A stretch of DNA of 64,000 nt from Psychrobacter immobilis (GTDB lineage: Bacteria > Pseudomonadota > Gammaproteobacteria > Pseudomonadales > Moraxellaceae): assembly GCF_904846175.1 (NCBI RefSeq), contig NZ_CAJGZM010000008.1:59827-123826 (forward strand), written 5' to 3'. Both the position numbers and the translations under genes were made by a program. Shown in pieces: positions 45,391 to 53,636 of this stretch. The first letter of the stretch is position 1; every line of letters starts with the position of its first letter. The notes under the pieces are model-generated. The model was not told the DNA's origin. It ran no database searches and saw only the letters and a program-made list of their open reading frames with translations.

Positions 45391-46134
45391 ATGTTTAGCA
45401 TGATAAAAGACTGGCGCGAGCAGCGCATATTGGACAACAGCGAATTTACCCAGGCTGACTGGCTGCAAGCCGCTGAGCGTATTGTGATACTTGATAGACT
45501 AAACGAGAATGAGCTAACACGCCTGTTTGAACTGGCGACGTTATTTTTGGCTAACAAGTCGATTACTGGCGCGCAGGGTTTCGAGATTACCGATGCGGTC
45601 AAGCAATCTATCGCCTTACAAGCTTGCCTGCCTATTTTAAACTTAAGCCTTGAGTGGTACGCTGGCTGGTCGGCCATTATTATTTATCCGGGTTCTTACA
45701 AAAGCGAAACCACCACCGTGGATGAGTTGGGTATCGTTCATGAGGGCAGTCAGCACCGTAGCGGCGAAGCGTGGTTGCGTGGTCCCGTCATTCTGTCGTG
45801 GAAGGATGCCAAACACTCAGGTGAGCGCGATGGTCACAACGTTGTCATTCATGAGTTTGTACATAAGCTTGATATGCTAAATGGTCGGGCCAATGGCTTT
45901 CCGCCGCTGCAACCGGATATGGATCCGGCGCGCTGGACAGAGATTATGACGCGAGATTTTGAGGATTTTCAAAGCCATCATAAATCAGGTCTTGATCGTT
46001 ATGGTGCCACCAATCCAGCGGAATTTTTTGCGGTACTCAGTGAAGTATTTTTTGAGACGCCGCAAAAGCTGGTCGATGCTTATCCTGATATTTACGACAT
46101 AATGGTGAAGTTTTTTCGCCAAACGCCACTTTAA
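45391..46134 (+). CDS. mtfA: MtfA zinc peptidase (Mlc-titration factor homologue)
   Basis: A 247-aa cytosolic zinc metallopeptidase. The gluzincin motif HEFVHKLD lies near residue 154, with a downstream PAEFFAVLSEVFFE supplying the third ligand, as in E. coli MtfA, which binds the glucose repressor Mlc and affects sugar-PTS expression. WYAGWSAIIIYPGSY and HRSGEAWLRGPVILSW are typical. AAGGA is 8 nt before the ATG. It follows the RhuM-Doc gene by 90 bases, with no evident link; whether an Mlc exists in this organism is not seen here. Confidence 0.93.
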   Translation: MFSMIKDWREQRILDNSEFTQADWLQAAERIVILDRLNENELTRLFELATLFLANKSITGAQGFEITDAVKQSIALQACLPILNLSLEWYAGWSAIIIYPGSYKSETTTVDELGIVHEGSQHRSGEAWLRGPVILSWKDAKHSGERDGHNVVIHEFVHKLDMLNGRANGFPPLQPDMDPARWTEIMTRDFEDFQSHHKSGLDRYGATNPAEFFAVLSEVFFETPQKLVDAYPDIYDIMVKFFRQTPL

Positions 46135-46193
46135 TCAAACGCTTCAATATTAATAATTTATGTCAGATAATGAATATATAAGCAAAAAAGTTA

Positions 46194-46230
46194 TAAAAAG
46201 GGCAGTGTATCGATTTAATCACACTGCCCT
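46194..46230 (-). terminator. Terminator of the lipoprotein gene at 46.25-46.92 kb
   Basis: A perfect 10-bp stem AGGGCAGTGT with a 12-nt loop is followed by five T's on the minus strand. It may also stop the converging mtfA transcript. Confidence 0.82.
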
Positions 46231-46249
46231 GTGCTAGTTGTTTATGGCT

Positions 46250-46924
46250 TTAAACCGTCCATTGGTCATTGATGATAGCCACTAAATAACGTTTGCCTTG
46301 ATAGTCATCAAATACCAAGCGCATGCCACGCCAATCCATACCGTCATACTCGTCCGTACCCTTATAATAAAAATCAACCACGTCTGACTTTGGGTAAATA
46401 TCCTTTACGTTATTAATCATATTACCTCTAGACTCAAAATCATTAGTTTTTATGCGAGCATCGTTAAACTTTTTAGCATCAACCCAAGTCGCCAAATACG
46501 TCGGTAGCGGCGTGACCAATAACTCGCCAGTACCATCCAAATCACCCCAAGTAAAGCGGATTTTGGACTGTTGTAGGTATTGGGCGAATTGTTCACGGCT
46601 AAAGACCTTATCAGTCTCAGGTCGCACATACGCATACATGGAAAAACGAACGCCGCGAGTCGGGTGGATATCATTGGTTATGCGAGCAAAGTCATTAGTT
46701 GCCAGCGCACGCTGAATACGCAACGCCTGCTGTCTGAGCGTTTGCTGGCTGGTGTCAGAGATGACGGGCGCTGAGGTACTACCATTTTGCTGATTGGGTA
46801 TTCTGACATTAGAATCAGCAGAAGATGAGCAGCCAGTCGCAACAAGTATGGAAGCAAAGCACGCAACAGTCGTTAATTTATACAAACCTGACTGAAAAAT
46901 ATTAAAACGAGATGATGACATCAT
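46250..46924 (-). CDS. Predicted lipoprotein of unknown function
   Basis: A 224-aa protein with signal TTVACFASILVATGC, lipobox cysteine near residue 32, and then a Ser/Asn/Gln-rich linker (SSSADSNVRIPNQQNGS). The folded part begins near residue 60 with LRQQALRIQRALATNDFARI, followed by HPTRGVRFSMYAYV, FTWGDLDGTGE and a C-terminal GMDWRGMRLVFDDYQGKRYL. That resembles small nuclear-transport-factor-2-like (NTF2/SnoaL) folds in pattern, which is inference. AAGGA lies 7 nt upstream of the first ATG. Confidence 0.7.
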   Translation of the reverse strand: MMSSSRFNIFQSGLYKLTTVACFASILVATGCSSSADSNVRIPNQQNGSTSAPVISDTSQQTLRQQALRIQRALATNDFARITNDIHPTRGVRFSMYAYVRPETDKVFSREQFAQYLQQSKIRFTWGDLDGTGELLVTPLPTYLATWVDAKKFNDARIKTNDFESRGNMINNVKDIYPKSDVVDFYYKGTDEYDGMDWRGMRLVFDDYQGKRYLVAIINDQWTV

Positions 46925-47179
46925 AAAAATATCCTTATCGTAGCTTATTAAAATTAGAATAACTTGAAACCTAGGTAATTACTGGTTTACATCGGTGTTT
47001 GCTTATAAATAGCGATTATTTATGAATAGTACTAATAACTGTTCAAAGTTAACAATGGTGCTGTGTAAACGGATTTTTTGTTTGAAAAGCTTAATCCACA
47101 TAATTATGCAGTAAGATAGTAGTTTATATGACTTTTTGTGAATATAATACATAATATATCGTAGCCGATGGAGAGTGCC

Positions 47180-47665
47180 ATGCAGAAAACAGTATTTTCT
47201 ATCATGATATTAATCATAGGGTTTTCTGCTATGGCTGCGACCGCCAATCTAACAGAGACTTTGCAGACGACGTTTGCCATGAAAGTCAAGACAATCGCTG
47301 ATATGTACCAGCAAGATGTGGATAATCAAGGTCAGGACTATCCGGTGGTTTTGCAGCAATATGGCAGCCAAGAGTTACAGGCGGCAATGCAACTTGAGCA
47401 GGATTATTTTGCTAGAGAGCAAATGTCATGTCACATTGGTTATGATGTGTTATGGAGTTCGCAAGATCCTGACTATGAGCAAGATAAGCAGTTTTCAGTA
47501 ACCACGCAAGGATTGGTGCAAGTCAGCTTAACGCAAGGCAATGCTGTATATTATGAATTGTCATGTAAGAGCATTGATAATGAAGTGGCTTGCCAAGTGA
47601 CAGATGTCATTCTAGATGAAGACGGCAAATCTTTACGCGAGTATTTGCTAAAGAATTGTCGTTAG
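47180..47665 (+). CDS. Small secreted protein of unknown function
   Basis: 161 aa with a cleavable signal (VFSIMILIIGFSAMAATA) and a likely cut near residue 20. The mature protein is acidic, Gln- and Asp-rich, with four cysteines in two groups (MSCHIGYDV and YELSCKSIDNEVACQ, then a terminal KNC), suggesting two disulfides. ATG 47180 is chosen because GGAG lies 6 nt before it; an earlier in-frame ATG at 47168 overlaps that site. No family recognised and no operon partner. Confidence 0.7.
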   Translation: MQKTVFSIMILIIGFSAMAATANLTETLQTTFAMKVKTIADMYQQDVDNQGQDYPVVLQQYGSQELQAAMQLEQDYFAREQMSCHIGYDVLWSSQDPDYEQDKQFSVTTQGLVQVSLTQGNAVYYELSCKSIDNEVACQVTDVILDEDGKSLREYLLKNCR

Positions 47666-47867
47666 TTGAAATCTGAGATGTTGGTATTGATATTTAAAGT
47701 ATTGAGGTTCAATGTTGGTATAAATGATATAGATATTTAAGTTCTACTAGAAACGAATGGAAAGATTCACAGATTAAAAATATTGCGTACTCAACTCTTA
47801 AGACCGCTGGTTTGTTTTCGCATAATGTATATTATGTTAAATAAGGTCTATCTTATAACTTTATCCT

Positions 47868-48779
47868 TTAACACTCATTGGTTACTTTTATTCTCTCTAA
47901 CAAAAAGTCTACTGCTGCTTTTACTTTGGGCACTGAGTAACGCTGTTTTTGGTATAACAGATAAACAGCCATGTCAGAATTCTGAGTGATTGCTAATGGA
48001 TGCTCAAACTTGAGCTCTTGTAATGCGCCCGATTCAAGATATTCAGCCAACGCCCATCTCGTGGACATTAAAATACCGTCGCCAGCGCAGGCTTTTCTTG
48101 CCAGCCATGGTCCATTGTTTGAAATCGCTACCGCTGGTCCTGAGACGTCATGCCACTGATCATCCATAAGACATAACCACGGTGTCACTCCTAATGGCGT
48201 CTTAAAATAAAGACCCTTATGTTCTCTTAATTCTAATGCATGACTCGGCACGCCATGTGCTTCCAAATAATGTGGTGACGCGACAGGAATAAAACTGTTG
48301 TCCATAAGACGTTTTGCAATTACCCGCTCATTTGGTGCGTAGCCACCGCGAATCGCAATATCGACATCATCGCGTCCAAGTGTTGATAGCTCATCACTTA
48401 AACTGACATCGAGCACAATTTGAGGATATAACGCACTAAAATCATCCAACAAAGGCAGCAATATCTTCTCGCCAAAACCCACCATTGCGCTGATGCGTAA
48501 ACGCCCTATTGGTGTTGTCTGATAGCTACGAACCGTCTCTTTGCTTTGCTCTAGTTGATTCAATATGTGCTGCACATCGTTATAGTAAACTTGACCCACT
48601 TCGGTCAATTTAACGAGTCGAGTCGAACGCTTTAATAGTGTCGCACCCAAACTCTTTTCTAAATCCGACACGCGTCTTGATAATGAGGATGGCGGTACAT
48701 CGAACACCTTCGCCGCTTTAGTAAAGCTGCCTGTTTCGACGACTTTACTAAAATACCGTATCGCACGCAGTTGATCCAA
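47868..48779 (-). CDS. LysR-family transcriptional regulator
   Basis: 303 aa. The N-terminal HTH reads LRAIRYFSKVVETGSFTKAA, VPPSSLSRRVSDLEKSLGATLLKRS and so on, the standard LTTR domain. The substrate-binding part shows GRLRISAMVGFGEKILLPLL and a co-inducer domain to the end. The start codon appears to be TTG at 48779, preceded by GGAGACAAGGA; the nearest ATG is in another frame. It is divergent from a GST gene and a zinc-type oxidoreductase gene, which it probably regulates, like other LysR regulators of GST/quinone-reductase detoxification clusters. Confidence 0.9.
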   Translation of the reverse strand: MDQLRAIRYFSKVVETGSFTKAAKVFDVPPSSLSRRVSDLEKSLGATLLKRSTRLVKLTEVGQVYYNDVQHILNQLEQSKETVRSYQTTPIGRLRISAMVGFGEKILLPLLDDFSALYPQIVLDVSLSDELSTLGRDDVDIAIRGGYAPNERVIAKRLMDNSFIPVASPHYLEAHGVPSHALELREHKGLYFKTPLGVTPWLCLMDDQWHDVSGPAVAISNNGPWLARKACAGDGILMSTRWALAEYLESGALQELKFEHPLAITQNSDMAVYLLYQKQRYSVPKVKAAVDFLLERIKVTNEC

Positions 48780-48979
48780 TCCTTGTCTCCATTCAATAAA
48801 TATTCAATTATTATTATATAAACATAAATATTTGGATATTTTGACTCTATTATTGTCTTAAAAGCAATAGTGATCCACATTTTACGCTATATATCACCCT
48901 ATTAAAAACAGGAATAATATGTTTAGCTTGAGCATTACAACTAAAAACAACCTTCACGTTAACAACGGAATAATAATTT

Positions 48980-49657
48980 ATGATTACTTTGCACGGTTTT
49001 GCTGCGAGCAACTATTACAATATAGTCAAACATGCTCTTTTGTATAAAGAACTGCCATTCCAAGAAAACCTTATTTTCGCTGGTAGCGATGAATTACTAC
49101 GCGTCAGCCCAGTGGGCAAAGTACCCGCTATCACAACAGATGAGGGCATTACTCTTTCAGAATCGAGTGTTATTTGTGATTTTATTGAAGAGACCTACCC
49201 TGCTATACCGCTCTATCCTGAATCTGCGGCAGAGCGTGCAACTGTCCGTCAAATCATGAAAATATCGGAGCTCTATTTTGAACTGCCAAGCCGCCGCCTG
49301 ATTCCTTATGTGTTTTCAGGTACCAACGCACCTGACGCCGTCAAAGAAGAAGTACGCCAATTATTAAATCGAGGCATTATTGCTTTAAATCGCTTATGTC
49401 AATTTTCACCTTGGATTGCAGGCGAACAGTTCACGATGGCTGACATTTATGTTCATTATGTAAACACAATCGTCAATGCCTTTGCCTCAACCCAACTTGA
49501 CTGGGATGTGCTGGCAGAGATACCCGGCATGAAAGAATGGAATGATACGATGAGTCAATCTGACATTGCCCAAAAAATAGAGGCAGATCGCTTAGCAAAT
49601 ATGCCCAAATTTATGCAACACGTGAAAGCTCAAATACAAGCTACCCAATCTAAATAA
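48980..49657 (+). CDS. Glutathione S-transferase family protein
   Basis: A 225-aa cytosolic GST. The N-terminal thioredoxin fold shows ITLHGFAASNYYNIVKHAL, VSPVGKVPAITTDEG with the cis-proline, and LSESSVICDFIEE for glutathione binding. The all-helical C-terminal domain includes PWIAGEQFTMADIYVHY, the GST N-capping box. GGA lies about 10 nt before the ATG. It forms a likely operon with the following oxidoreductase, 74 bases on, and is divergent from the LysR regulator. The substrate is unknown; a detoxification role for electrophiles is inferred. Confidence 0.9.
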   Translation: MITLHGFAASNYYNIVKHALLYKELPFQENLIFAGSDELLRVSPVGKVPAITTDEGITLSESSVICDFIEETYPAIPLYPESAAERATVRQIMKISELYFELPSRRLIPYVFSGTNAPDAVKEEVRQLLNRGIIALNRLCQFSPWIAGEQFTMADIYVHYVNTIVNAFASTQLDWDVLAEIPGMKEWNDTMSQSDIAQKIEADRLANMPKFMQHVKAQIQATQSK

Positions 49658-49731
49658 TGTAGCTAAGAATAAAATACAGCCCATATCAATAAAAGCAGTG
49701 ATGCCACGCATCATTTGCAGGAGCAAAAACT

Positions 49732-50667
49732 ATGACCGATAAAAATATCCAACTAGTTTCAACCATCAGTGACGACAATAAATTAACGCTATCCTTACAA
49801 GATATCGAGATGCCACAGCCTGGTGCCGATGAAGTCGTCGTTCGCATTGAAGCAGCACCATTGAACCCCTCTGACTTTGGGGTGATGTTTAGCGCAGCTG
49901 ATATGTCAACTGCCGTACAATCAGGTACTGAGCAAGACCCTATCGTTACCGCTGATGTTCCCGCAAAGTTCATGCCAGCACTAAAAACACGTGTTAATAA
50001 AGACACGCCCGTGGGTAACGAAGGCGCTGGCACCGTGGTCGCAGCGGGCTCATCGGCAGCCGCACAAGCACTAATGGGCAAAATGGTTGCTGTGATTGGC
50101 GGCGGTACGTATCGTCAATACCACTGTGTCAATGTAAAAAGCTGCTTAGAATTAAAAGAAGGTACCACCGCTAAAGAAGGCGCTTCTTCTTTTGTGAATC
50201 CACTTACCGCACTAGCAATGGTTGAAACCATGCGTGCTGAGGGTCACAAAGCCATCATTCATGCAGCAGCGGCGTCTAGCCTTGGTCAAATGCTTAACCG
50301 CATTTGTATGGCTGATGGTATTGATTTGATCAATATCGTGCGTAAGGAAGAACAAGAAAAACTGTTGCGTGATATGGGCGCAAAATATGTGGTCAACTCA
50401 AGCAGTGATACGTTTATTGCGGATTTAACGGCAGCGATTGTCGAAACAGGTGCCACGATTTCATTCGACCCTATCGGCGGCGGTCAATTATCCAGCGATA
50501 TTCTGAACTGTATGGAAGCGGCCATCACTGCTGATGTAGAAGAATACAACGTTTACGGCTCAAGCACGTTCAAACAAGCGTATATTTATGGTGCATTAAA
50601 CCGTGGCCCTATCACCCTAAATCGTAACTTTGGTTTTGCGTGGACAGTCAATCGCCGCTTATGGTAA
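49732..50667 (+). CDS. Medium-chain (zinc-type) alcohol dehydrogenase-like oxidoreductase, truncated by internal deletion
   Basis: The reading gives 311 aa. The GroES-like N-terminal domain (PQPGADEVVVRIEAAPLNPSD, VGNEGAGTVVAAG) is followed by the Rossmann domain (IIHAAAASSLGQMLNRI) and the start of the C-terminal part (RGPITLNRNFGFAW). It then runs into NRRLW and stops. Zinc ligands are not conserved, so it belongs with quinone-reductase-like MDRs. The bases just after, read in another frame, encode the family's terminal residues (see the next entry), so perhaps 50-60 codons have been deleted with loss of frame. It is probably inactive or altered. It is cotranscribed with the GST gene. Confidence 0.85.
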   Translation: MTDKNIQLVSTISDDNKLTLSLQDIEMPQPGADEVVVRIEAAPLNPSDFGVMFSAADMSTAVQSGTEQDPIVTADVPAKFMPALKTRVNKDTPVGNEGAGTVVAAGSSAAAQALMGKMVAVIGGGTYRQYHCVNVKSCLELKEGTTAKEGASSFVNPLTALAMVETMRAEGHKAIIHAAAASSLGQMLNRICMADGIDLINIVRKEEQEKLLRDMGAKYVVNSSSDTFIADLTAAIVETGATISFDPIGGGQLSSDILNCMEAAITADVEEYNVYGSSTFKQAYIYGALNRGPITLNRNFGFAWTVNRRLW

Positions 50668-50710
50668 ACAAGCCACTGGTGAGAAGTACTTAATTACACC
50701 TCAGGGCTAG
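50651..50710 (+). pseudogene. C-terminal remnant of the oxidoreductase in a shifted frame
   Basis: Read from 50651, 19 codons plus TAG give IAAYGKQATGEKYLITPQG. This is the usual last segment of this reductase family (YxxxATGEKYLI). It overlaps the truncated reading by 17 bases in another frame, which shows that the upstream gene once continued to 50710. Confidence 0.8.
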
Positions 50711-51178
50711 TTCTTGCTTGAAGAGTGACTTTTAGGCAGTATGCGTATAGTCACTTGTACAAGCCAGCAGTTTTTAAATGAGCATCGTAACGTTGAATCC
50801 CCTTATGATTTGACGCAACTCTCTTGCATCTCATTAGATACGGCAATGAGCACATGGATCTAAATAGTCGGTAGAAATAAAAAATACTGACTTTCAGCGT
50901 AGATTAGCGAACCATTAGCGGTAAGATAAATATCTCTAGCATCAATGGTAAAAATAATAGTTCTACAAATAGAGAAGTCATCACCGTTGAATACCGCGGC
51001 ATTAGGTTACGGTTTGCAAGACCGTAACCAATAGGCAACGTGAACTGCCTCGAGTACATTGGAAGCTGATTTACATGAGTCAAGGAGCAGTTAAAACCAA
51101 ACATCCAGAGTGGATACAGCTTGTACATTATAAAATCAATTACAGTATTCATTCAGGTTTAGAAGCTGAGCAAAGACC
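50711..51178. other. Intergenic region with two adjacent hairpins
   Basis: About 470 bases with no credible gene. A weak minus-strand reading of 82 codons at 50904-51152 has no ribosome site and no known match. Two hairpins lie side by side: GGTTACGG/CCGTAACC at 51005-51029 and AGGCA/TGCCT at 51033-51050. Together they look like a folded RNA or a palindromic repeat, but no known RNA was recognised. Confidence 0.45.
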
Positions 51179-51499
51179 TTAACGTGCTGCTTTATTGCAT
51201 TCAGCCAGTTCGCTCGACTTAGCTGTCCATGCTTCACCCGCTGTATTTTTGTAATAACTAATTTTACCAATACGTGTCACTAAACTCTGGCAAGAATCCA
51301 TAGATAAATTATTACCCCAAGGACCTGTTAACTGGCAACTTTTTCCATTACATTGCCAGCTAATAACAGGGCCACTTTCAATGGGTACGGTCACTTTGCC
51401 TTTATGATTGCTACCTGCCGTCCATGTGGTAGCAAAACTTGTTGATGCTAAAACTAAAAGCACACTGGCGAAGGCTGATTTTTTAAGTAAATTAAACAC
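51179..51499 (-). CDS. Small secreted cysteine-containing protein of unknown function
   Basis: 106 aa, beginning with GTG at 51499 that has a perfect AAGGAG site 7 nt upstream. A Sec signal (SAFASVLLVLASTSFATTW) is cleaved near residue 23. The mature part is about 83 residues with four cysteines (WQCNGKSCQLTGPWG, SCQSL, ECNKAA), suggesting two disulfides, and the phrases GPWGNNLSMDSCQSLV and GKISYYKNTAGEAW. I recognise the style of small envelope proteins in Moraxellaceae but not a named family. It has its own promoter region upstream. Confidence 0.72.
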   Translation of the reverse strand: MFNLLKKSAFASVLLVLASTSFATTWTAGSNHKGKVTVPIESGPVISWQCNGKSCQLTGPWGNNLSMDSCQSLVTRIGKISYYKNTAGEAWTAKSSELAECNKAAR

Positions 51500-51941
51500 G
51501 ACTACTCTCCTTATTTAGTTCAATTATTATTAATAAGTTGCAGCGTTTTAAATAAGTTTCGATACGGGTTCATAGCTATTTGAGTACTGAGCAGGAGATC
51601 ATTCATAAACTAATAAATTTTTAGTTTATTGTCATACAACGAATCATTAGAGTAGTAGATTATTCTAATTGATTATCACATCAGATGTAACAGAGGAAAA
51701 TATACCCTAATTAAATGGTTTCCAATCAAAGGTTATCACATTGCTGTTGGAACAATATCGCATCGATTTGGTTATCTTTAATCACAAGTATAAACGGTTG
51801 ATCTATACTGTCAATTCCGTAGACATTCAACATAGCCCATAATCTACCAAGTATTTTTTGCGTGATTGACGGCAGGGATTATACCTATTATAGGGAGACA
51901 GAATGCTACAATAGCGCTTTTTCATTATTCAATAAATTAAG
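51500..51941. other. Divergent intergenic region upstream of the second EamA-family gene
   Basis: About 440 bases, no gene. At 51797-51831 a GTTGA/TCAAC inverted pair brackets TATACTGTCAATTCC, the near copy of the site before the exporter gene at 43.1 kb. The rest is AT-rich, with nothing else recognised. Confidence 0.5.
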
Positions 51942-52823
51942 ATGATAAAAATAAAGTATGCTTTAGGTTCAGCGTGGATGATTGTGGCAGCATTTTTATT
52001 CGCCTTAATGAGCATTTTGGTAAAAAATGCCGTCACCCAGCTTGATATGAACCCTTATGAGTTAGCATTTTGGCGGTCAGTTTTGCCAGCATTGATGATT
52101 TTTTGTGGGACGCTCGTGCGTCAGAAAACCCTCAAAACCCCATTTTTTTGGGGTCATATGCAGCGTAGCGTCGCAGGCACAACCGCTTTATTACTGGCGT
52201 TTTATGGGTTAAGTCAGCTGCCTTTGGCAACGTCTGTAACTCTTAACTATACCTCAGTCGTATTCATTGCCATTTTATCCATTGTTTGGTTAAAAGAAAC
52301 GCCCTCGTTAAAAACATGGGTAGCGCTGTTAATGGGCTTGGGCGGTATTTGTTTGATGTTGCAACCTGCCTTTGAGTCAGACCGGTTAATTCCAACATTG
52401 ATTACGCTGAGTGGCGGAATTTTTACCGCTTTTGCCCTATTACAAGTGCGAGCGTTATCGCTGATGGGCGAGCCTGCTTGGCGGATTGTGTTTTACTTTT
52501 CGGCAGTGGCGGCGGTCATTTCGGCAGCATTGGCAACGTGGGTGGGATGGCATCCACTGACTATGGCAAGCTTACCTTATATCGTCGGTATTGGTGGCGC
52601 TGGGTTGTTGGCACAGCTGGCCATGACCCACGCGTATCATGTGGGACAGAAATTTACGGTGGCAGCATTGTCTTATTTAACCGTGGTATTTGCGTCCATT
52701 TATGGGGTAGTTTTTGCGGGCGAAACCATCGGCTCATTAGAGATTTTAGGTATTGTGGCAGTGATTTTGGCAGGGATAGCCAGTAGCGTGCCTGAGAAGA
52801 AAAAAGAATTGAAATTATCTTAA
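51942..52823 (+). CDS. DMT-superfamily transporter (EamA domains)
   Basis: A 293-aa protein with ten predicted membrane segments and two EamA units (VAAFLFALMSILVKNAV, FWRSVLPALMIF, VFIAILSIVWLKETPSLK; second half LAQLAMTHAYHVGQKF and VVFASIYGVVFAGE). It resembles S-adenosylmethionine/riboflavin- or YddG-type members of the DMT family; the substrate cannot be told. The ribosome site before the ATG is weak. It converges with the iron-type ABC ATPase gene, whose stop lies 15 bases away with no clear terminator between. Confidence 0.86.
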   Translation: MIKIKYALGSAWMIVAAFLFALMSILVKNAVTQLDMNPYELAFWRSVLPALMIFCGTLVRQKTLKTPFFWGHMQRSVAGTTALLLAFYGLSQLPLATSVTLNYTSVVFIAILSIVWLKETPSLKTWVALLMGLGGICLMLQPAFESDRLIPTLITLSGGIFTAFALLQVRALSLMGEPAWRIVFYFSAVAAVISAALATWVGWHPLTMASLPYIVGIGGAGLLAQLAMTHAYHVGQKFTVAALSYLTVVFASIYGVVFAGETIGSLEILGIVAVILAGIASSVPEKKKELKLS

Positions 52824-52837
52824 TCATTATCAATAAT

Positions 52838-53605
52838 TTAAGCAGTTTTTCGGTAAGGATGCACAACCGGCAACCCTCGGCTACTGGTTAAAATCTCGAT
52901 GTCTACTTGATATACTTGCTGTAAGATTTGCGGCTGTAACACTTCTTGAGGCGTACCTTGTGCTTGGATTTTACCATCTGCCAACAGCAATAATTCATCA
53001 GAAAACTGAGCGGCAAGACTTAAATCATGCAATACCATCAAGCAGATAAGTTGATGTTCTTGAGTATAATGGCTCACCTTTTGTAATAAATTAATTTGAT
53101 GTGCTATGTCTAGTGCCGACACCGGCTCATCAAGGAGTAAAATTTTGGGACGACGTAGCAAGGCTTGGGCAAACATGGCAAGCTGACGCTGTCCCCCACT
53201 TAACGCACGGATAGGGCGATGGGCCAGTTCGGCAATATTTAATTGTGCCATCAGGTCAATGGCTTCACGCATCAAGTCATCGCTAATATGCCGACCCAAC
53301 GCGTCCATACGCCCCAGTAACACGACCTCAAGCGTGTTAAGCTCGGAATCGGTATGACTATCTTGCGGCATATAGGCAATGGGCTTACGCCATGCCATCA
53401 GATGGGCTTTACGTTGCACGGTATCTTGATAACGGATATTGCCCGAAAACGCTAATTCACCAAAAATCGCCTTTAATAAGCTCGATTTGCCTGCCCCATT
53501 TGCCCCAAGCAACGTATATATTTTGCCTGCGTGGAACTGGGCATTGATAGCTTTGACAACGGTGAGCGAGCCACGCTGTACGGTTAAATGATCAAGTTCA
53601 AGCAT
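52838..53605 (-). CDS. Iron-type (FecE/BtuD-like) ABC transporter ATP-binding protein
   Basis: A 255-aa ATPase of the iron-siderophore/heme/B12 importer group. Walker A is GANGAGKSS near residue 35, the signature LSGGQRQL near 142 and Walker B LLLDEPVSALD near 162, with the H-loop HDLSLAAQFSD. AYMPQ is the Q-loop. It is last in an operon with the binding protein and permease, 31 bases behind the binding protein. The ligand is not shown by sequence; iron-chelate or heme is likely given the neighbours and a Fur-like site. Confidence 0.92.
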   Translation of the reverse strand: MLELDHLTVQRGSLTVVKAINAQFHAGKIYTLLGANGAGKSSLLKAIFGELAFSGNIRYQDTVQRKAHLMAWRKPIAYMPQDSHTDSELNTLEVVLLGRMDALGRHISDDLMREAIDLMAQLNIAELAHRPIRALSGGQRQLAMFAQALLRRPKILLLDEPVSALDIAHQINLLQKVSHYTQEHQLICLMVLHDLSLAAQFSDELLLLADGKIQAQGTPQEVLQPQILQQVYQVDIEILTSSRGLPVVHPYRKTA

Positions 53606-53636
53606 TATTATATCTTTATAAGGTTAATAGCAAAAA

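Noticed and set aside
51005..51029. Possible tRNA-Cys (hairpin with a GCA-like loop)
   Set aside because: The anticodon-arm-like stem is there, but no acceptor, D or T arm pairs with it and there is no TTC loop.
50904..51152. 82-codon minus-strand reading
   Set aside because: No ribosome site, unusual composition, spans the palindrome; treated as non-coding.
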